From positions 1 through 40,394 of the forward strand of contig NZ_QSDR01000035.1 of assembly GCF_003464085.1 (NCBI RefSeq): a stretch of 40,394 nt of DNA. The letters are read 5' to 3'. This DNA comes from Clostridium sp. AM58-1XD (lineage in GTDB: Bacteria > Bacillota > Clostridia > Lachnospirales > Lachnospiraceae). The position numbers and the translations under genes were made by a program. Under the pieces are notes generated by a model. The model worked only from the letters and a program-made list of their open reading frames with translations. It was not told the origin of the DNA and searched no databases. Shown piece after piece: positions 15,887-25,344 of this stretch. Every line of letters starts with the position of its first letter. Position 1 is the stretch's first letter.

Positions 15887-17821
15887 CTAGTTGGATTTGA
15901 CCTCTTTCCACATTTCGTTGTATATGGAATCCGTTTCGTCGCCCATGTAATTAAAGACTTCACAGTTCTGAAGTCTGCTCACATCAGGGAAAACGGCTTT
16001 GTTTTCCTGAACCTCCGGATCCAGAAGATCAAAGGCCCCCTTGTTTGGCGTGGCATAGGTAATATACTCGAAATTTTTCTTGGCGATGTCAGGACGGCAG
16101 AGAAAATTAATCCATTTTTCCGCATTTTCCTTATTCTTCGCATTGGCAGGAATGACCCAGGAATCGATCCAGATATTTGTTCCTTCTTCTGGAAGAACGT
16201 ATTCAAGTGTAAAGTCAGAACCGGCCGTCTCTTCCTGGATATAAAGCATTTCTCCGGAATAGATGACACTGATTGCGGCTTCTTCACCGATCATTTTATC
16301 GCGTACCTGGTCAATGACATAGGCCTGTACGAGAGGCTTTTGGCGGATGAGCAGATCACGTGCTTTGGCAAGTTCTTCAGGGCTTTTCGTATTCATGGAA
16401 TATCCAAGCTCCTTTAACGCTACCATAAAGGCGTCGCGCACCGAATCCTGCATGAGAATTTCGCCTTTATACCGTTCATCCCAGAGATCGGCCCATTTCG
16501 TAGGGGCAGGCACGCCAAGCTGCTTGATCAGCTCCGTGTTATAAAGAATGCCTACGGTTCCCCAAGTATAAGGGACGGAATACTTATTCTCAGGATCAAA
16601 ACTTTTCGATCGGTCCATATAAACAGGATCAATTTCTTTTATATTTGGAACATTTTCAAAGTTAATTTCCGCCAGGAGTCCGTTTTCCGCCATTTTCTGA
16701 ATCATGTAATCAGACGGACAGACAACGTCGTATTGCACGGCGCCGGCTTCGATAACGGGGTACATTTCTTCATTTGTCTCAAACAGGTCATATGTAACCT
16801 GAATGCCCGTTTCCTGTTCGAATTGATCGATGACACTTTCGTCAATATATTCTCCCCAGTTATACACGTACAACTCATTGGAACTGGAATTGATGTAATG
16901 CTTGTATGTCGTAAAGGAAACGGAAACCACGATGAAGAATGCCGCTGCCACGAGCAGGCCCTTTCGGAAGGTCTCCATATTTTTCCGCCGTTTTCTGACT
17001 TCTTCCGGAACGGGCATCCCTGCCGGCGGCCGTTTCCCGGACTTTTCCGGAGAAAAATTCGTAATCAGGAGCAGAGCCAGTACAGTTACAAAGATAATAG
17101 AGGAAAGTGCGTACATGCTCGGCTTAATGCCGCGTCTTACCTCGCTGTAGATCAGGGTGGACAAGGTATTGATTCCGGCGCCTCTGGTGAAGTGGGTGAT
17201 GATGAAATCATCCAGAGACATGGTAAATGCAAGGAGAAATCCGGAGAGTACCCCCGGCATGATATCCGGAAAGACGACCTTGAAAAATGCCTGTACCGGA
17301 CCTGCACCCAGGTCCATGGCTGCTTCATACGTATATTTATCCGTCTGCTTCAGCTTCGGCATGACGCTCAGTATGACGTACGGGATGTTAAAGGTAATGT
17401 GGGCCAGAAGAATCGTTTTAAAGCCAAGAGAGATTCCGAATGCGATAAAGGTCAGCATCAGGGAAATACCTGTAACGATTTCTGAATTGAGCATGGGGAT
17501 GTTGTTTACTCCTAAAACGACCGTTTTTGGAAGGCGTTTCATGGCGTTTATTCCCAGGGATGCTACCGTTCCGATGACCGTGGCCACAAGCGCGGAAATA
17601 AAAGCGATCAGGAGCGTATTGTACAGAGCATCCATGATTGTGGCGTTCTGAAACATTTCAGAATACCATTTTAAGGTAAAGCCGCCCCACTGTGTACGCG
17701 ATTTGGAACTGTTAAAGGACAGCACCATCATAATTAAGATTGGAGCGTACAGGAAAATCAATATAAATACAAGATAAAAATTCTGAATAAAACGTTTAAA
17801 ACGTGACTGTTCTCCATTCAT
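15887..17821 (-). CDS. potC: Polyamine ABC transporter PotC permease fused to PotD substrate-binding protein
   Basis: A 644-aa fusion. Residues 1-255 are a PotC-type permease with about six helices and the EAA loop (EAAMDLGAGPVQAFFKVVFPDIMPG, near 167). A polar linker with a KRRK patch (about 260-282) leads to an extra transmembrane helix (about 288-306). A complete spermidine/putrescine-binding domain follows (YVYNWGEYIDESVIDQFEQETG; NKENAEKWINFLCRPDIA). No lipobox is present, so the binding domain is tethered through the helix. The frame is uninterrupted, and no separate potD was found here. Start ATG 17821 overlaps the potB stop as TGATG. Last gene of the potABCD operon; it imports spermidine or putrescine. 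Confidence 0.92.
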   Translation of the reverse strand: MNGEQSRFKRFIQNFYLVFILIFLYAPILIMMVLSFNSSKSRTQWGGFTLKWYSEMFQNATIMDALYNTLLIAFISALVATVIGTVASLGINAMKRLPKTVVLGVNNIPMLNSEIVTGISLMLTFIAFGISLGFKTILLAHITFNIPYVILSVMPKLKQTDKYTYEAAMDLGAGPVQAFFKVVFPDIMPGVLSGFLLAFTMSLDDFIITHFTRGAGINTLSTLIYSEVRRGIKPSMYALSSIIFVTVLALLLITNFSPEKSGKRPPAGMPVPEEVRKRRKNMETFRKGLLVAAAFFIVVSVSFTTYKHYINSSSNELYVYNWGEYIDESVIDQFEQETGIQVTYDLFETNEEMYPVIEAGAVQYDVVCPSDYMIQKMAENGLLAEINFENVPNIKEIDPVYMDRSKSFDPENKYSVPYTWGTVGILYNTELIKQLGVPAPTKWADLWDERYKGEILMQDSVRDAFMVALKELGYSMNTKSPEELAKARDLLIRQKPLVQAYVIDQVRDKMIGEEAAISVIYSGEMLYIQEETAGSDFTLEYVLPEEGTNIWIDSWVIPANAKNKENAEKWINFLCRPDIAKKNFEYITYATPNKGAFDLLDPEVQENKAVFPDVSRLQNCEVFNYMGDETDSIYNEMWKEVKSN

Positions 17822-18642
17822 CAAAACGCAGTGCCCTCCCCTTCTTTATCATATTTGGCGGTGAGTGCCATGTTGATTAAAATGAACACCATGAGAATCA
17901 GGGAGAGGCCGGACCCCAGATGCCAGTTGCTTCCCTTGGTAAATTCCTGCTCGATGATATTGCCGATCAGAAGGATTTTGCTTCCGCCCAAGAGGGTGGA
18001 GATGACAAAGGTAGTGAGGGCCGGAACGAATACCATGTTAATGCCACTGATAATGCCGGGAAGGCTCAGAGGCAGCAGGATTCTGGTTATGACCTGGAAA
18101 TTGCTGGCGCCCAGGTCCTTGGCCGCGTTGATGACGCTGTCGTCAATTTTAACCAGGACATTGTAGATCGGAAGCACCATGAACGGAAGGAAGTTATACA
18201 CCATGCCGAGAATAATAGCGGCAGGGGTATTGATGATGGCTAATTTCGGTAGATGAAGAAAGCTGAGTATTCCGTTGATTACGCCGTTTTTTTCCAGGAG
18301 GGTCTGCCATGCCATCGTACGGAGAAGGAAATTCATCCACATGGGGAGGATAAAAATGAATACGATAAAACTCCCCTTTCCGACTCCTCGTTCTCTCAGG
18401 ATAAGAGCCAGAGGATAGGCGAGAAGCAGGCAGATCATTGTGCTGATTACAGACAGTACAAGGGACAGAATGAGCGCCTTAGCATGCTCCGGCGTGGCAA
18501 TCGCGGCCACATTGTCCATTGTGAAATGGCCCTTCCTGTCTGTGAAGCCGTAAAAGAAAATCATCATTAACGGGATGATGGTAAAACCGATCATCCATAC
18601 GATATATGGGGAAGCCAGATATTTTTTGTAAGAACTATTCAT
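17821..18642 (-). CDS. potB: Polyamine ABC transporter permease PotB
   Basis: A 273-aa membrane permease of the spermidine/putrescine importer. Six hydrophobic segments are visible, with [16 protein letters not shown] near residue 97 and the EAA-type loop ([24 protein letters not shown]) near residue 175. ATG 18642 is chosen, with GAGGAGG about 12 nt upstream; a TTG at 18651 in the same frame sits closer to that site and remains possible. It overlaps the end of potA and its stop overlaps the start of potCD, so the three genes are translationally coupled. Confidence 0.94.
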   Translation of the reverse strand: MNSSYKKYLASPYIVWMIGFTIIPLMMIFFYGFTDRKGHFTMDNVAAIATPEHAKALILSLVLSVISTMICLLLAYPLALILRERGVGKGSFIVFIFILPMWMNFLLRTMAWQTLLEKNGVINGILSFLHLPKLAIINTPAAIILGMVYNFLPFMVLPIYNVLVKIDDSVINAAKDLGASNFQVITRILLPLSLPGIISGINMVFVPALTTFVISTLLGGSKILLIGNIIEQEFTKGSNWHLGSGLSLILMVFILINMALTAKYDKEGEGTAF

Positions 18643-19711
18643 TGACTCCAACCGCCTCCTCGTCTTCAGAAGCAGGTTTATTCATGATCTGTATATTGAA
18701 CGGATCTACATGAATTCCCACCCGCTGACCAACAGGGCACATGCCGGTGCTGTGGACAAGCCATTCGAAGCCGTCCGGCGTGGTAACTTCCATTTCATAG
18801 TGAACACCCTTAAAGATCAGGTGTGTACAGACGCCGACCAGTGTTCCGTCTTCCGGTTTCACCAGTTCGATATCTTCCGGACGGATCACTACGTCGACAG
18901 GACGATTATTACCGAACCCCTTATCCACACAGTCAAACCTGGCACCGAAGATTTCTACCAGTTCGTCGTGGATCATCAAACCTGGCACGATGTTGCTTTC
19001 GCCGATAAAATCGGCAACAAACGCGTTTTCCGGCTCGTTGTAAATCTGTTCCGGAGTTCCCATCTGCTGGATATAGCCCTGATTCATAACCACGATTGTA
19101 TCCGACATGGTAAGAGCTTCTTCCTGGTCATGAGTAACGTATATAAAGGTAATGCCCAGTTCATTTTTCAACCGGATCAGCTCATACTGCATGTCCTGAC
19201 GCAGCTTCAGGTCCAGTGCGCCAAGGGGCTCGTCCAGAAGCAGTACACGCGGTTCGTTGACGATCGCGCGGGCAATTGCGATACGCTGCTGCTGGCCGCC
19301 GCTTAAGGAAGCAACGCTCCTGTTTTCGAAACCGTCCAGGTTGACCAGTTTCAGGGCATACTTGATTTTATCTTCGATATACGGTTTCGGTTTATTCTTG
19401 ATTTTTAAACCAAAGGCGATATTTTCAGCGATGCTCATGTGAGTGAACAGAGCGTATTTCTGAAAAACGGTATTCAGAGCCCGTTTATTTGGCGGCAGAG
19501 CGGCAATGTCCTGTCCGTCAAAAATGACCCTTCCCTTATCCGGCTTTTCAAATCCGCCGATAATGCGCAGGGTGGTTGTCTTTCCGCAGCCGCTGGGACC
19601 GAGCAGAGTTACAAAGGTGTTTTCCCTTACCGAGAGGTTCAGTTCATCCAGAACGACAGTGCCGTCAAAGCTCTTGGTAATGTCAATCAAATTAATTAAT
19701 GGCTGCTCCAT
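18635..19711 (-). CDS. potA: Polyamine ABC transporter ATP-binding protein PotA
   Basis: A 358-aa ATPase of the spermidine/putrescine importer. Walker [11 protein letters not shown]-loop [10 protein letters not shown], signature LSGGQQQR, Walker [12 protein letters not shown] and H-loop THDQEEA are all present. The C-terminal 120 residues form the TOBE-type regulatory domain ([12 protein letters not shown]). Start ATG 19711 with AGGAGGAA upstream. First of potA-potB-potCD, 36 nt behind an XRE-cupin regulator on the same strand that probably controls the operon in response to polyamines. Confidence 0.95.
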   Translation of the reverse strand: MEQPLINLIDITKSFDGTVVLDELNLSVRENTFVTLLGPSGCGKTTTLRIIGGFEKPDKGRVIFDGQDIAALPPNKRALNTVFQKYALFTHMSIAENIAFGLKIKNKPKPYIEDKIKYALKLVNLDGFENRSVASLSGGQQQRIAIARAIVNEPRVLLLDEPLGALDLKLRQDMQYELIRLKNELGITFIYVTHDQEEALTMSDTIVVMNQGYIQQMGTPEQIYNEPENAFVADFIGESNIVPGLMIHDELVEIFGARFDCVDKGFGNNRPVDVVIRPEDIELVKPEDGTLVGVCTHLIFKGVHYEMEVTTPDGFEWLVHSTGMCPVGQRVGIHVDPFNIQIMNKPASEDEEAVGVNE

Positions 19712-19747
19712 TTTGAATTCCTCCTGTGTAATAGGTGTAGCGATCGA

Positions 19748-20281
19748 TCAAAAACTTGGCGGCGAACTCACCCAGATGAGGACAGCTCCTGATTTCGTTG
19801 TCAGAAAGTGCTGCTTATCCGCGGTATAATAAAAGGATTCCCCTTTTTTCGCCTTATAAGTCTTGCTGCCTAAATGCACAGATATACTGCCCTGAAGGAC
19901 ATAGCCGAATTCTTCGCCTTCATGGGGCGTATCGGGATACGTAGAACCTCCGGCTTCCAGTGTCAGGAGAATCGGCTCCATACAATTTTTCTGCGCATTT
20001 GGAATAATCCACTTGATCTCATTTTTTAATTCTGCGTCATATTTCTCAAAATAATCCTGCCGGCCGAAAACGATCTGTTCATCCGGTGACTCATTAAAGA
20101 ATTCTCCGATCGATGTACCGAGACACTGGAGAATGTCCATCAGTGTGGCGATGGAAGGGGATGTCAGATTGCGCTCTACCTGGGAAATGAATCCCTTGGA
20201 CAGCTCCGCTCGGTCCGCCAGTTCTTCCTGGGTAAGTCCCTTTAAAATACGGAGTTCCTTTAATCGGTTTCCGATGTTCAT
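19748..20281 (-). CDS. XRE-cupin regulator of the polyamine transport operon (PuuR-like)
   Basis: A 177-aa regulator: helix-turn-helix at residues about 5-60 (LTQEELADRAELSKGFISQVER) and cupin at about 105-175 (HEGEEFGYVLQGSISVHLG, KKGESFYYTADKQHFL). Proteins of this type next to potABCD are known polyamine-responsive regulators. The ATG at 20281 is chosen, with GGAG 9 nt upstream; a GTG at 20287 is too close to that site. It is first in the minus-strand pot operon and lies 39 bp from the hairpin repeats at 20321. Confidence 0.9.
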   Translation of the reverse strand: MNIGNRLKELRILKGLTQEELADRAELSKGFISQVERNLTSPSIATLMDILQCLGTSIGEFFNESPDEQIVFGRQDYFEKYDAELKNEIKWIIPNAQKNCMEPILLTLEAGGSTYPDTPHEGEEFGYVLQGSISVHLGSKTYKAKKGESFYYTADKQHFLTTKSGAVLIWVSSPPSF

Positions 20282-20320
20282 AAGCACACGCTCCTGCCTG
20301 AATTTTGTTTATATAGTCTT

Positions 20321-20523
20321 CCGATGAAGCGCCAGGCGTAAAAACCTGCTTACAAGCAAGCTTGACACAGGTTCTTGTCCTGGCCTGTTTGGTTTATCAC
20401 GGCGTATCTTCTTGTACGTCTTTCAGCCGCACAAGAAGCATCGGAGGTTCCTCCGATGAAGCGCCAGGCGTAAAAACCTGCTTACAAGCGAGCTTGACAC
20501 AGGTTCTTACGCCTGGCGCTTCG
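20321..20523. repeat. Family B hairpin repeats, two copies about 132 bp apart, with smaller hairpins between
   Basis: Copy 1 starts at 20321 and copy 2 at 20453, both with CCGATGAAGCGCCAGGCG. Copy 2 folds into a long hairpin at 20459-20523: 23-nt arms (GAAGCGCCAGGCG... with ...CGCCTGGCGCTTC, one mismatch) enclosing an inner CAAGC-GA-GCTTG stem. Copy 1 keeps the left arm and inner stem but its right arm has drifted. Between them are CTTCTTGT/ACAAGAAG (20408-20438) and CATCGGAG/CTCCGATG (20438-20457). The 20282-20689 gap holds these repeats, an A/T-rich stretch and a candidate promoter, with no gene seen. Confidence 0.75.
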
Positions 20524-20615
20524 CCGTTATGGACAGTTAATATATATAATAAAAAAGTTTAGTAATAATAAACAAACGGCAAACTTAATTATACAGAAAA
20601 AACTTATACTGTCAA

Positions 20616-20644
20616 TAGATTTTTTATTGATTTTGTGATATGAT
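20616..20644 (+). promoter_or_regulatory. Candidate promoter of the lactonase-aroC operon
   Basis: Extended -10 TGA-TATGAT (TATGAT at 20639-20644) with a weak TAGATT -35 at 20616-20621, spacer 17 nt. Confidence 0.4.
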
Positions 20645-20689
20645 ATTTTTAGCTTACGGCGAGTAATTATACAGGAGGACATGAGCGGT

Positions 20690-21745
20690 ATGAAAGGCAG
20701 ATATATGGCATATGTTGGCTCGTATTCCTATACGGGAAAGGCCAAAGGAATAACAGTCTACGATATAGATGTGGAAAAAGGAATATTTATTCCCCGTTGT
20801 GAAGAAGAGGTGAACAACTCCTCTTATGTGATCGCATCCAGTGATACGAAGACACTATACTCCATTGCTGATGAGGGCGTGGTTTCGTTCCGAATCCATG
20901 AGAATGGAAGTATTACCCGTCTGAACTCTGCAGGAATCAAGGGGATGAGAGGATGCCATCTGTCTACGGATGCAAAGGACAAGTATCTTTTTGTTTCCGG
21001 TTATCATGACGGCAAATCCACAGTGCTCCGGCTGCATGAAGACGGGAGTATAGGCGAGATTGTGGACCATGTGTTCCACAAGGGGCTGGGAAGCGTGGCG
21101 GAACGTAATTTCCGTCCCCATGTCAGCTGTTCCAGAAGGACGCCTGACGGCAAGTACGTGATGGTATCCGATCTGGGTATCGACCAGGTAAAGATATACC
21201 GTTTTAACGAGTGCGATGAGAAGCTTGTTCTCGTGGATGCCCTTCGCTGCGAAAGAGAGTCTGCGCCTAAATGTTTCCGTTTCAGCTCAGACGGCAAATT
21301 TTTCTATCTTCTTTATGAATTAAAGAATGTGATCGAGGTCTATACATATGAGACCGGCGAACGCAATCCGAAGATCGAGAAGATACAGACGATTTCCACG
21401 ACAGGCCCGAAGAGGCTGAGCCAGCTGACCGCGGCATGTTCCATGAGATTTTCATCAGATGAGAAATATCTCTTCTGCGGAAACGCAGGGGATAATACTG
21501 TGAGCGTATACAGGAGAGACACGGAAAACGGCCTTCTGGAACTGATCTGCTGTCTGCCGATCAGCGGGGACTACCCGAAAGATATTGCTGTCTTCCCGGA
21601 TGACCAGCATATTGCTTCCATCAATCATGAGAACGGCAGCATTACGTTCTTCCATGTGGATTATGAAAAAGGACTCCTTGTAATGAGCGGAAAGTCCGTA
21701 CGCGTCAATGAACCGAACAGCTGCGTAATTGTAAAGGTGAATTAA
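20690..21745 (+). CDS. Lactonase family beta-propeller protein (6-phosphogluconolactonase-like)
   Basis: A 351-aa protein of the YbhE/Lactonase_7 family, a seven-bladed propeller; members include 6-phosphogluconolactonase. Repeated blade signatures are visible: VYDIDVEKGIF, VSFRIHENGSI, VLRLHEDGSI, KYVMVSDLGIDQVKIYRF, RFSSDEKYLFCGNAGDNTVSVY, HENGSITFFHVD. No signal peptide. ATG 20690 is chosen because GGAGG lies 11 nt upstream; an ATG at 20681 is only 2 nt from it. aroC follows after 3 nt, and rpiB follows aroC, so a role in sugar-phosphate supply toward shikimate is suggested by context, not proven. Confidence 0.88.
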   Translation: MKGRYMAYVGSYSYTGKAKGITVYDIDVEKGIFIPRCEEEVNNSSYVIASSDTKTLYSIADEGVVSFRIHENGSITRLNSAGIKGMRGCHLSTDAKDKYLFVSGYHDGKSTVLRLHEDGSIGEIVDHVFHKGLGSVAERNFRPHVSCSRRTPDGKYVMVSDLGIDQVKIYRFNECDEKLVLVDALRCERESAPKCFRFSSDGKFFYLLYELKNVIEVYTYETGERNPKIEKIQTISTTGPKRLSQLTAACSMRFSSDEKYLFCGNAGDNTVSVYRRDTENGLLELICCLPISGDYPKDIAVFPDDQHIASINHENGSITFFHVDYEKGLLVMSGKSVRVNEPNSCVIVKVN

Positions 21746-21748
21746 TAT

Positions 21749-22867
21749 ATGGCAGGATCATCATTAGGTACGATATTCAGAATTACTACGTGGGGAGAAT
21801 CCCACGGAAAAGGGCTGGGAGTTGTTGTAGACGGCTGCCCGGCAGGAATTCCTCTTGGTGAGGAAGACATACAAAAGTATCTCGACAGAAGAAAGCCTGG
21901 TCAAAGCAGGTTTACGACCGCCCGACAGGAAGGTGATAAAGCGGTTATTCTTTCCGGCGTTTTTGAAGGAAAAACCACAGGAACGCCGATTTCCATTCTG
22001 GTGGAAAATACGGACCAGCGTTCCCATGATTACAGCGAAATTAAGGATATATACCGCCCGGGCCATGCGGACTATACGTTTGATCAGAAGTATGGATTCC
22101 GGGATTACCGCGGGGGCGGACGTTCTTCCGGACGGGAGACGATCGGAAGAGTTGCAGCCGGAGCAGTGGCTGTCCAATTTCTGGAAACCATGGGAATAAA
22201 GGTAAGGGCATATACGAAGTCCATCGGCCCCATAGCGGTGGATGAAGCACGTTTCGATATTACGGCAATGGATGAAAACCGCCTTTACATGCCGGACAGA
22301 GAGGCCGCGAAGGAGGCAGAACGTTTTCTGGAACAGTGTATGGCGGAAAAAGATTCTGCCGGCGGCGTGGTGGAATGTGTGATAACCGGCATACCGGCCG
22401 GAATAGGGGAACCTGTTTTTGATAAACTGGATGCGAATCTGGCAAAGGCTGTTTTTTCCATCGGAGCCGTAAAGGGCTTTGAAGTAGGAGATGGATTTGA
22501 AGCGGCCAGGTCAAAAGGTTCTGTTAATAATGACGTTTTCCGCTATAATCAAAGCGGCGGCATAAGGAAGGAAACGAACCATTCGGGCGGAATTCTCGGC
22601 GGAATCAGCGACGGAAGCGATGTTGTATTCCGGGCTGCATTTAAGCCCACGCCATCGATTGCGTCTGTTCAGAAGACGGTTACGAGGAACGGAGAAGAGA
22701 AAGACATTGTAATTAAAGGACGTCATGATCCGATTATCGTTCCGCGGGCGGTGGTTGTCGTGGAAGCTATGGCGGCTTTGTCGGCGGCGGACCTGCTTCT
22801 GGTTTCTCTGGCTTCAAGAGCCGACAGAATTGTGGATATCATAAAAGAACTGCATGAAAAGAAATGA
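21749..22867 (+). CDS. aroC: Chorismate synthase
   Basis: Last enzyme of the shikimate pathway; converts 5-enolpyruvylshikimate-3-phosphate to chorismate using reduced FMN. 372 aa, normal length. The start [17 protein letters not shown] with GxVxDGCPAG, the [14 protein letters not shown] segment, [13 protein letters not shown] and the late RHDP motif are characteristic. An AAAGGTG ribosome binding site lies in the end of the lactonase gene, whose stop is 3 nt upstream. rpiB starts 21 nt after it. Identification is secure. Confidence 0.97.
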   Translation: MAGSSLGTIFRITTWGESHGKGLGVVVDGCPAGIPLGEEDIQKYLDRRKPGQSRFTTARQEGDKAVILSGVFEGKTTGTPISILVENTDQRSHDYSEIKDIYRPGHADYTFDQKYGFRDYRGGGRSSGRETIGRVAAGAVAVQFLETMGIKVRAYTKSIGPIAVDEARFDITAMDENRLYMPDREAAKEAERFLEQCMAEKDSAGGVVECVITGIPAGIGEPVFDKLDANLAKAVFSIGAVKGFEVGDGFEAARSKGSVNNDVFRYNQSGGIRKETNHSGGILGGISDGSDVVFRAAFKPTPSIASVQKTVTRNGEEKDIVIKGRHDPIIVPRAVVVVEAMAALSAADLLLVSLASRADRIVDIIKELHEKK

Positions 22868-22888
22868 TTAAAATAAAGGAGAATGATT

Positions 22889-23334
22889 ATGAAAATTGCA
22901 ATTGGAAATGATCACTCAGCTGTTGAAATGAAAAATGAGATTAAGTCTTTCCTGGAATCAAAGGGATATGAAGTCCTGGATCAGGGTACAAACAGCACGG
23001 AGAGCTGTGACTACCCTGCGTATGGTGAAAAGGTCGGGAAAGCAGTCGTGACCGGAGAAGCTGATCTGGCATCGCCATCTGCGGTACGGGACTTGGCATA
23101 TCTCTGGCGGCCAACAAGGTGAAGGGGGTACGCGCATGCGTGTGCAGCGAGCCGTATACAGCAAGGATGTCCAGGCTTCACAACAACTGTAATGTTCTCT
23201 GCTTCGGTGCCCGTGTAGTTGGAAGCGAACTGGCGAAGATGATCGTAGAAGAGTGGCTGAAAACAGAATTTGAAGGCGGAAGGCATCAGAGACGTGTGGA
23301 CATGATTATGGAGATCGAAAAACAGGCTGAATAA
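22889..23334 (+). pseudogene. rpiB: Ribose-5-phosphate isomerase B, one frameshift
   Basis: Aldose-ketose isomerase of the pentose phosphate pathway (RpiB/LacAB family), 148 aa when corrected. IAIGNDHSAVEMK at the N-terminus, CDYPAYGEKVG, then, after restoring one G near 23068 (CTGG[G]CATC), GIAICGTGLGISLAANK with the catalytic Cys of this family, followed by CSEPYTARMSRLHNN and VLCFGARVVG. In the sequence as given the frame ends at 23122. ATG 22889 has AAGGAG at 7 nt; an ATG at 22883 abuts it. Lies 21 nt behind aroC. NDHS replaces the more usual SDHA. The sugar (ribose-5-phosphate versus allose- or galactose-6-phosphate) cannot be fixed. Confidence 0.9.
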
Positions 23335-23381
23335 TAAAACGATAGGTTCGGACGTGGAAAACGACGGGCTATCTGTTATGG

Positions 23382-23429
23382 CTTGACCGTCAGGTCAAGG
23401 CGGTTCCCGCACTTTATGAAGCGCGGAAC
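23382..23429. repeat. Family C hairpin element, copy 1
   Basis: CTTGACC-GTCA-GGTCAAG (23382-23399), then GTTCC-CGC, loop ACTTTATGAA, GCG-C-GGAAC (23403-23429). A related element with TTTATGAAGCG in the same position lies at 30042-30083. Confidence 0.5.
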
Positions 23430-23453
23430 GAATCAATCAAGAATCTGAGTGAG

Positions 23454-23494
23454 AAGGCTGCCGCAGCTGATTATTAACTTGTGCGGCAGCCTTT
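23454..23494 (+). terminator. Terminator-like hairpin after rpiB
   Basis: AAGGCTGCCGCA (23454-23465) pairs perfectly with TGCGGCAGCCTT (23482-23493); only a short T run follows. Confidence 0.6.
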
Positions 23495-23520
23495 CGAATT
23501 CGAGGAAAGGAAGATTATGT

Positions 23521-24383
23521 ATGAAAAAAATAGGTTTTATCGGAATCGGTATTATGGGAAAATCGATGGCCCGTAATCTGATGAAGGCAGGATATCAGGT
23601 GGCTGTATATACGAGGACGAAGGAAAAAGCAGACGAACTGATCACAGAAGGTGCAGAATGGTGTGATTCTGTTAAAGCATGTGCCGCAGGGCGGAATATG
23701 GTTATTACAATTATCGGAACGCCAAAGGATGTGGAAGAGGTTTATTTCGGAAAAGACGGAATAATTGAAAATGCGGATCGTGATACATATCTTGTGGATA
23801 TGACGACTACCAGTCCAAAACTGGCTGTCAGAATTAGTGAAGAGGCAGAGAAACGGGGATTATTTGCGCTGGACGCTCCGGTGACAGGAGGGGACAGAGG
23901 CGCGAAGGAAGGAACTCTGACTATTCTTGCGGGAGGAGGCAGGGAAGCGTTCGAGGCCTGCCTGCCTGTTTTTGAGAAGATGGGGAAGACGATTGTATAC
24001 GAAGGAAAGGCAGGAAACGGACAGCATACGAAAATGTGCAATCAGATTGCTGTGGCAGGAACGCTCGCAGGTATTGCGGAAGCGCTTGTTTACGCCAAAA
24101 ATACGGGGCTGGACCCCTCTCTCATGATTGATACAATCAGCACAGGCGCGGCAGGAAGCGTTCAGATGAATATTCAGGCGCCTAAGATTCTGGCAGAAGA
24201 CTATGCACCGGGATTTTTTATTAAACACTTTGTCAAAGATATGGCCTGGCCGATGAGGAAGCAAAAGCAGCAGGCGTAGAACTTAAAGTTCTGGAGACGG
24301 TGCTTTCTATGTACCGGGAACTTCAGGAGCAGGGCATGGATGAAGTGGGAATGCAGGCGCTGGTAAAATATTATAACTGGTAA
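23521..24383 (+). pseudogene. 3-hydroxyisobutyrate dehydrogenase / tartronate semialdehyde reductase-type oxidoreductase, frameshift near 3' end
   Basis: A beta-hydroxyacid dehydrogenase, 287 aa when corrected. GFIGIGIMGKSMARNLMKAG is the N-terminal NAD(P) fold, DAPVTGGDRGAKEGTLT the substrate-binding loop, and GNGQHTKMCNQ carries the catalytic Lys. Loss of one G near 24243 (ATGG[G]CCTGGCC) ends the frame at 24279 with an altered tail; restoring it gives KDMGLADEEAKAAG and a normal C-terminus to TAA 24381. The start is ATG 23521, with AAGGAAG upstream; in-frame codons further upstream cross a terminator hairpin. Monocistronic between two terminators. The substrate is not certain. Confidence 0.9.
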
Positions 24384-24388
24384 AATAT

Positions 24389-24474
24389 AAAAAGAAGCAC
24401 AGTTCCGACCTGGGATGATGTTTCACGCCATAAGCTGTGAAACAGAATCAGGTTCAAAACCGTGCTTCTTTTTT
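24389..24474. terminator. Branched bidirectional terminator
   Basis: Outer arms AAAAAGAAGCAC (24389-24400) and GTGCTTCTTTTTT (24462-24474) enclose CCTG/CAGG and an inner GTTTCAC/GTGAAAC hairpin. It lies between the convergent reductase and lepB genes. The large internal structure is unusual for a plain terminator. Confidence 0.7.
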
Positions 24475-24505
24475 CTGTACTCCTGTAAACCGCAATAAAA
24501 GGGAG

Positions 24506-25057
24506 CTATTTTAGAATTTTAAATTTGGGGAAGTAGCTAAAGAATACCTTTGCTACCATTTTCTCACGTTTGACATAATGATTTTTCCAGCGTCTGGCAT
24601 CGGAAGAATAATTTCTGTTGTCTCCCATCATGAAGTAGGAATCTTCCGGCACTTCAAAATGAAGGGGAATGGGCTCGGGGTCCATATCTTCATTCAGATA
24701 AGGTTCGTCGAGGGGAGTATCGGAACCATTTAAGTATACATGGGAGCCGATGATGTCAATGGTGTCGCCGGGAAGGCCGATGATCCTTTTAACATAATAA
24801 ATTTTTTTGCCTTCCGGAGAATCGGGCCAGACAAAAATTGCGATATCGCCTCTTTCCGGATCAGAGAACCGGTAGGAAAGCCTGGAGCCGATGACACGGT
24901 CGCCGGCCATAATCGTAGATTCCATAGAACCGGTGGGAACGCTGCTGTTGGCTATAATAAACGTATTTAGAACGAAAGCAATAAAAGCTGCGACAACAAT
25001 AACCTGAATCCAGCTGATAATTTCGCCGGCCAGGGTTTTATTATTTCCTGCAAACAT
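24506..25057 (-). CDS. lepB: Type I signal peptidase
   Basis: Membrane-bound peptidase that removes signal peptides from exported proteins. 183 aa with a single N-terminal membrane anchor (residues about 14-37), the arrangement of Gram-positive SipS-type enzymes. The catalytic Ser44 lies in VPTGSMESTI and the general-base Lys90 in YVKRIIGLPGD; the GDNRNYSSDARRW box is also intact. ATG 25057 with AAGGGG 9 nt upstream is preferred to the TTG at 25066. The minus-strand leader between 25058 and about 25200 contains an unexplained hairpin. Confidence 0.95.
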   Translation of the reverse strand: MFAGNNKTLAGEIISWIQVIVVAAFIAFVLNTFIIANSSVPTGSMESTIMAGDRVIGSRLSYRFSDPERGDIAIFVWPDSPEGKKIYYVKRIIGLPGDTIDIIGSHVYLNGSDTPLDEPYLNEDMDPEPIPLHFEVPEDSYFMMGDNRNYSSDARRWKNHYVKREKMVAKVFFSYFPKFKILK

Positions 25058-25200
25058 AAAAAACAACCCCTTATATTTTTATTTCGCCGGAGTCTCCTTT
25101 CGAACAAACGGGTAGGAAACTCCCTGGCCAGTAGGTCAGTCGGCTGTAAATCGTTTCGGATAGTTTTGCACCTTTCTGTGCGCAACCACTCAGGAACTTT
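25058..25200 (-). promoter_or_regulatory. Possible structured leader of lepB
   Basis: On the minus strand GGAGTTTCC and GGAGACTCC (between about 25119 and 25087) pair over 9 bp with one G-U, enclosing a loop with TTCGAA. GCAC/GTGC forms another small hairpin near 25175. I recognise no known riboswitch class. Confidence 0.25.
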
Positions 25201-25344
25201 TCATCTTACCTAGTTTATATGAGATTTCCGGCAGATGCAAGGGGTTTCGAAAAAAGTAAGAAATTAGCCAGAAAATAAGTAATGAAAATAAACGGAAAAA
25301 CGGGTAAAATAATAGGACAGAAAAAGAAAGAGGGGAGAAGGAGA

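Noticed and set aside
16733..17485. 250-codon plus-strand frame inside potCD
   Set aside because: Antisense shadow; composition odd and no start signal.
25058..25200. Purine riboswitch suggested by GGGAGTTTCC-TACC on the minus strand
   Set aside because: The conserved flanking ATATGG and closing P1 helix are missing, so only an unassigned leader is reported.
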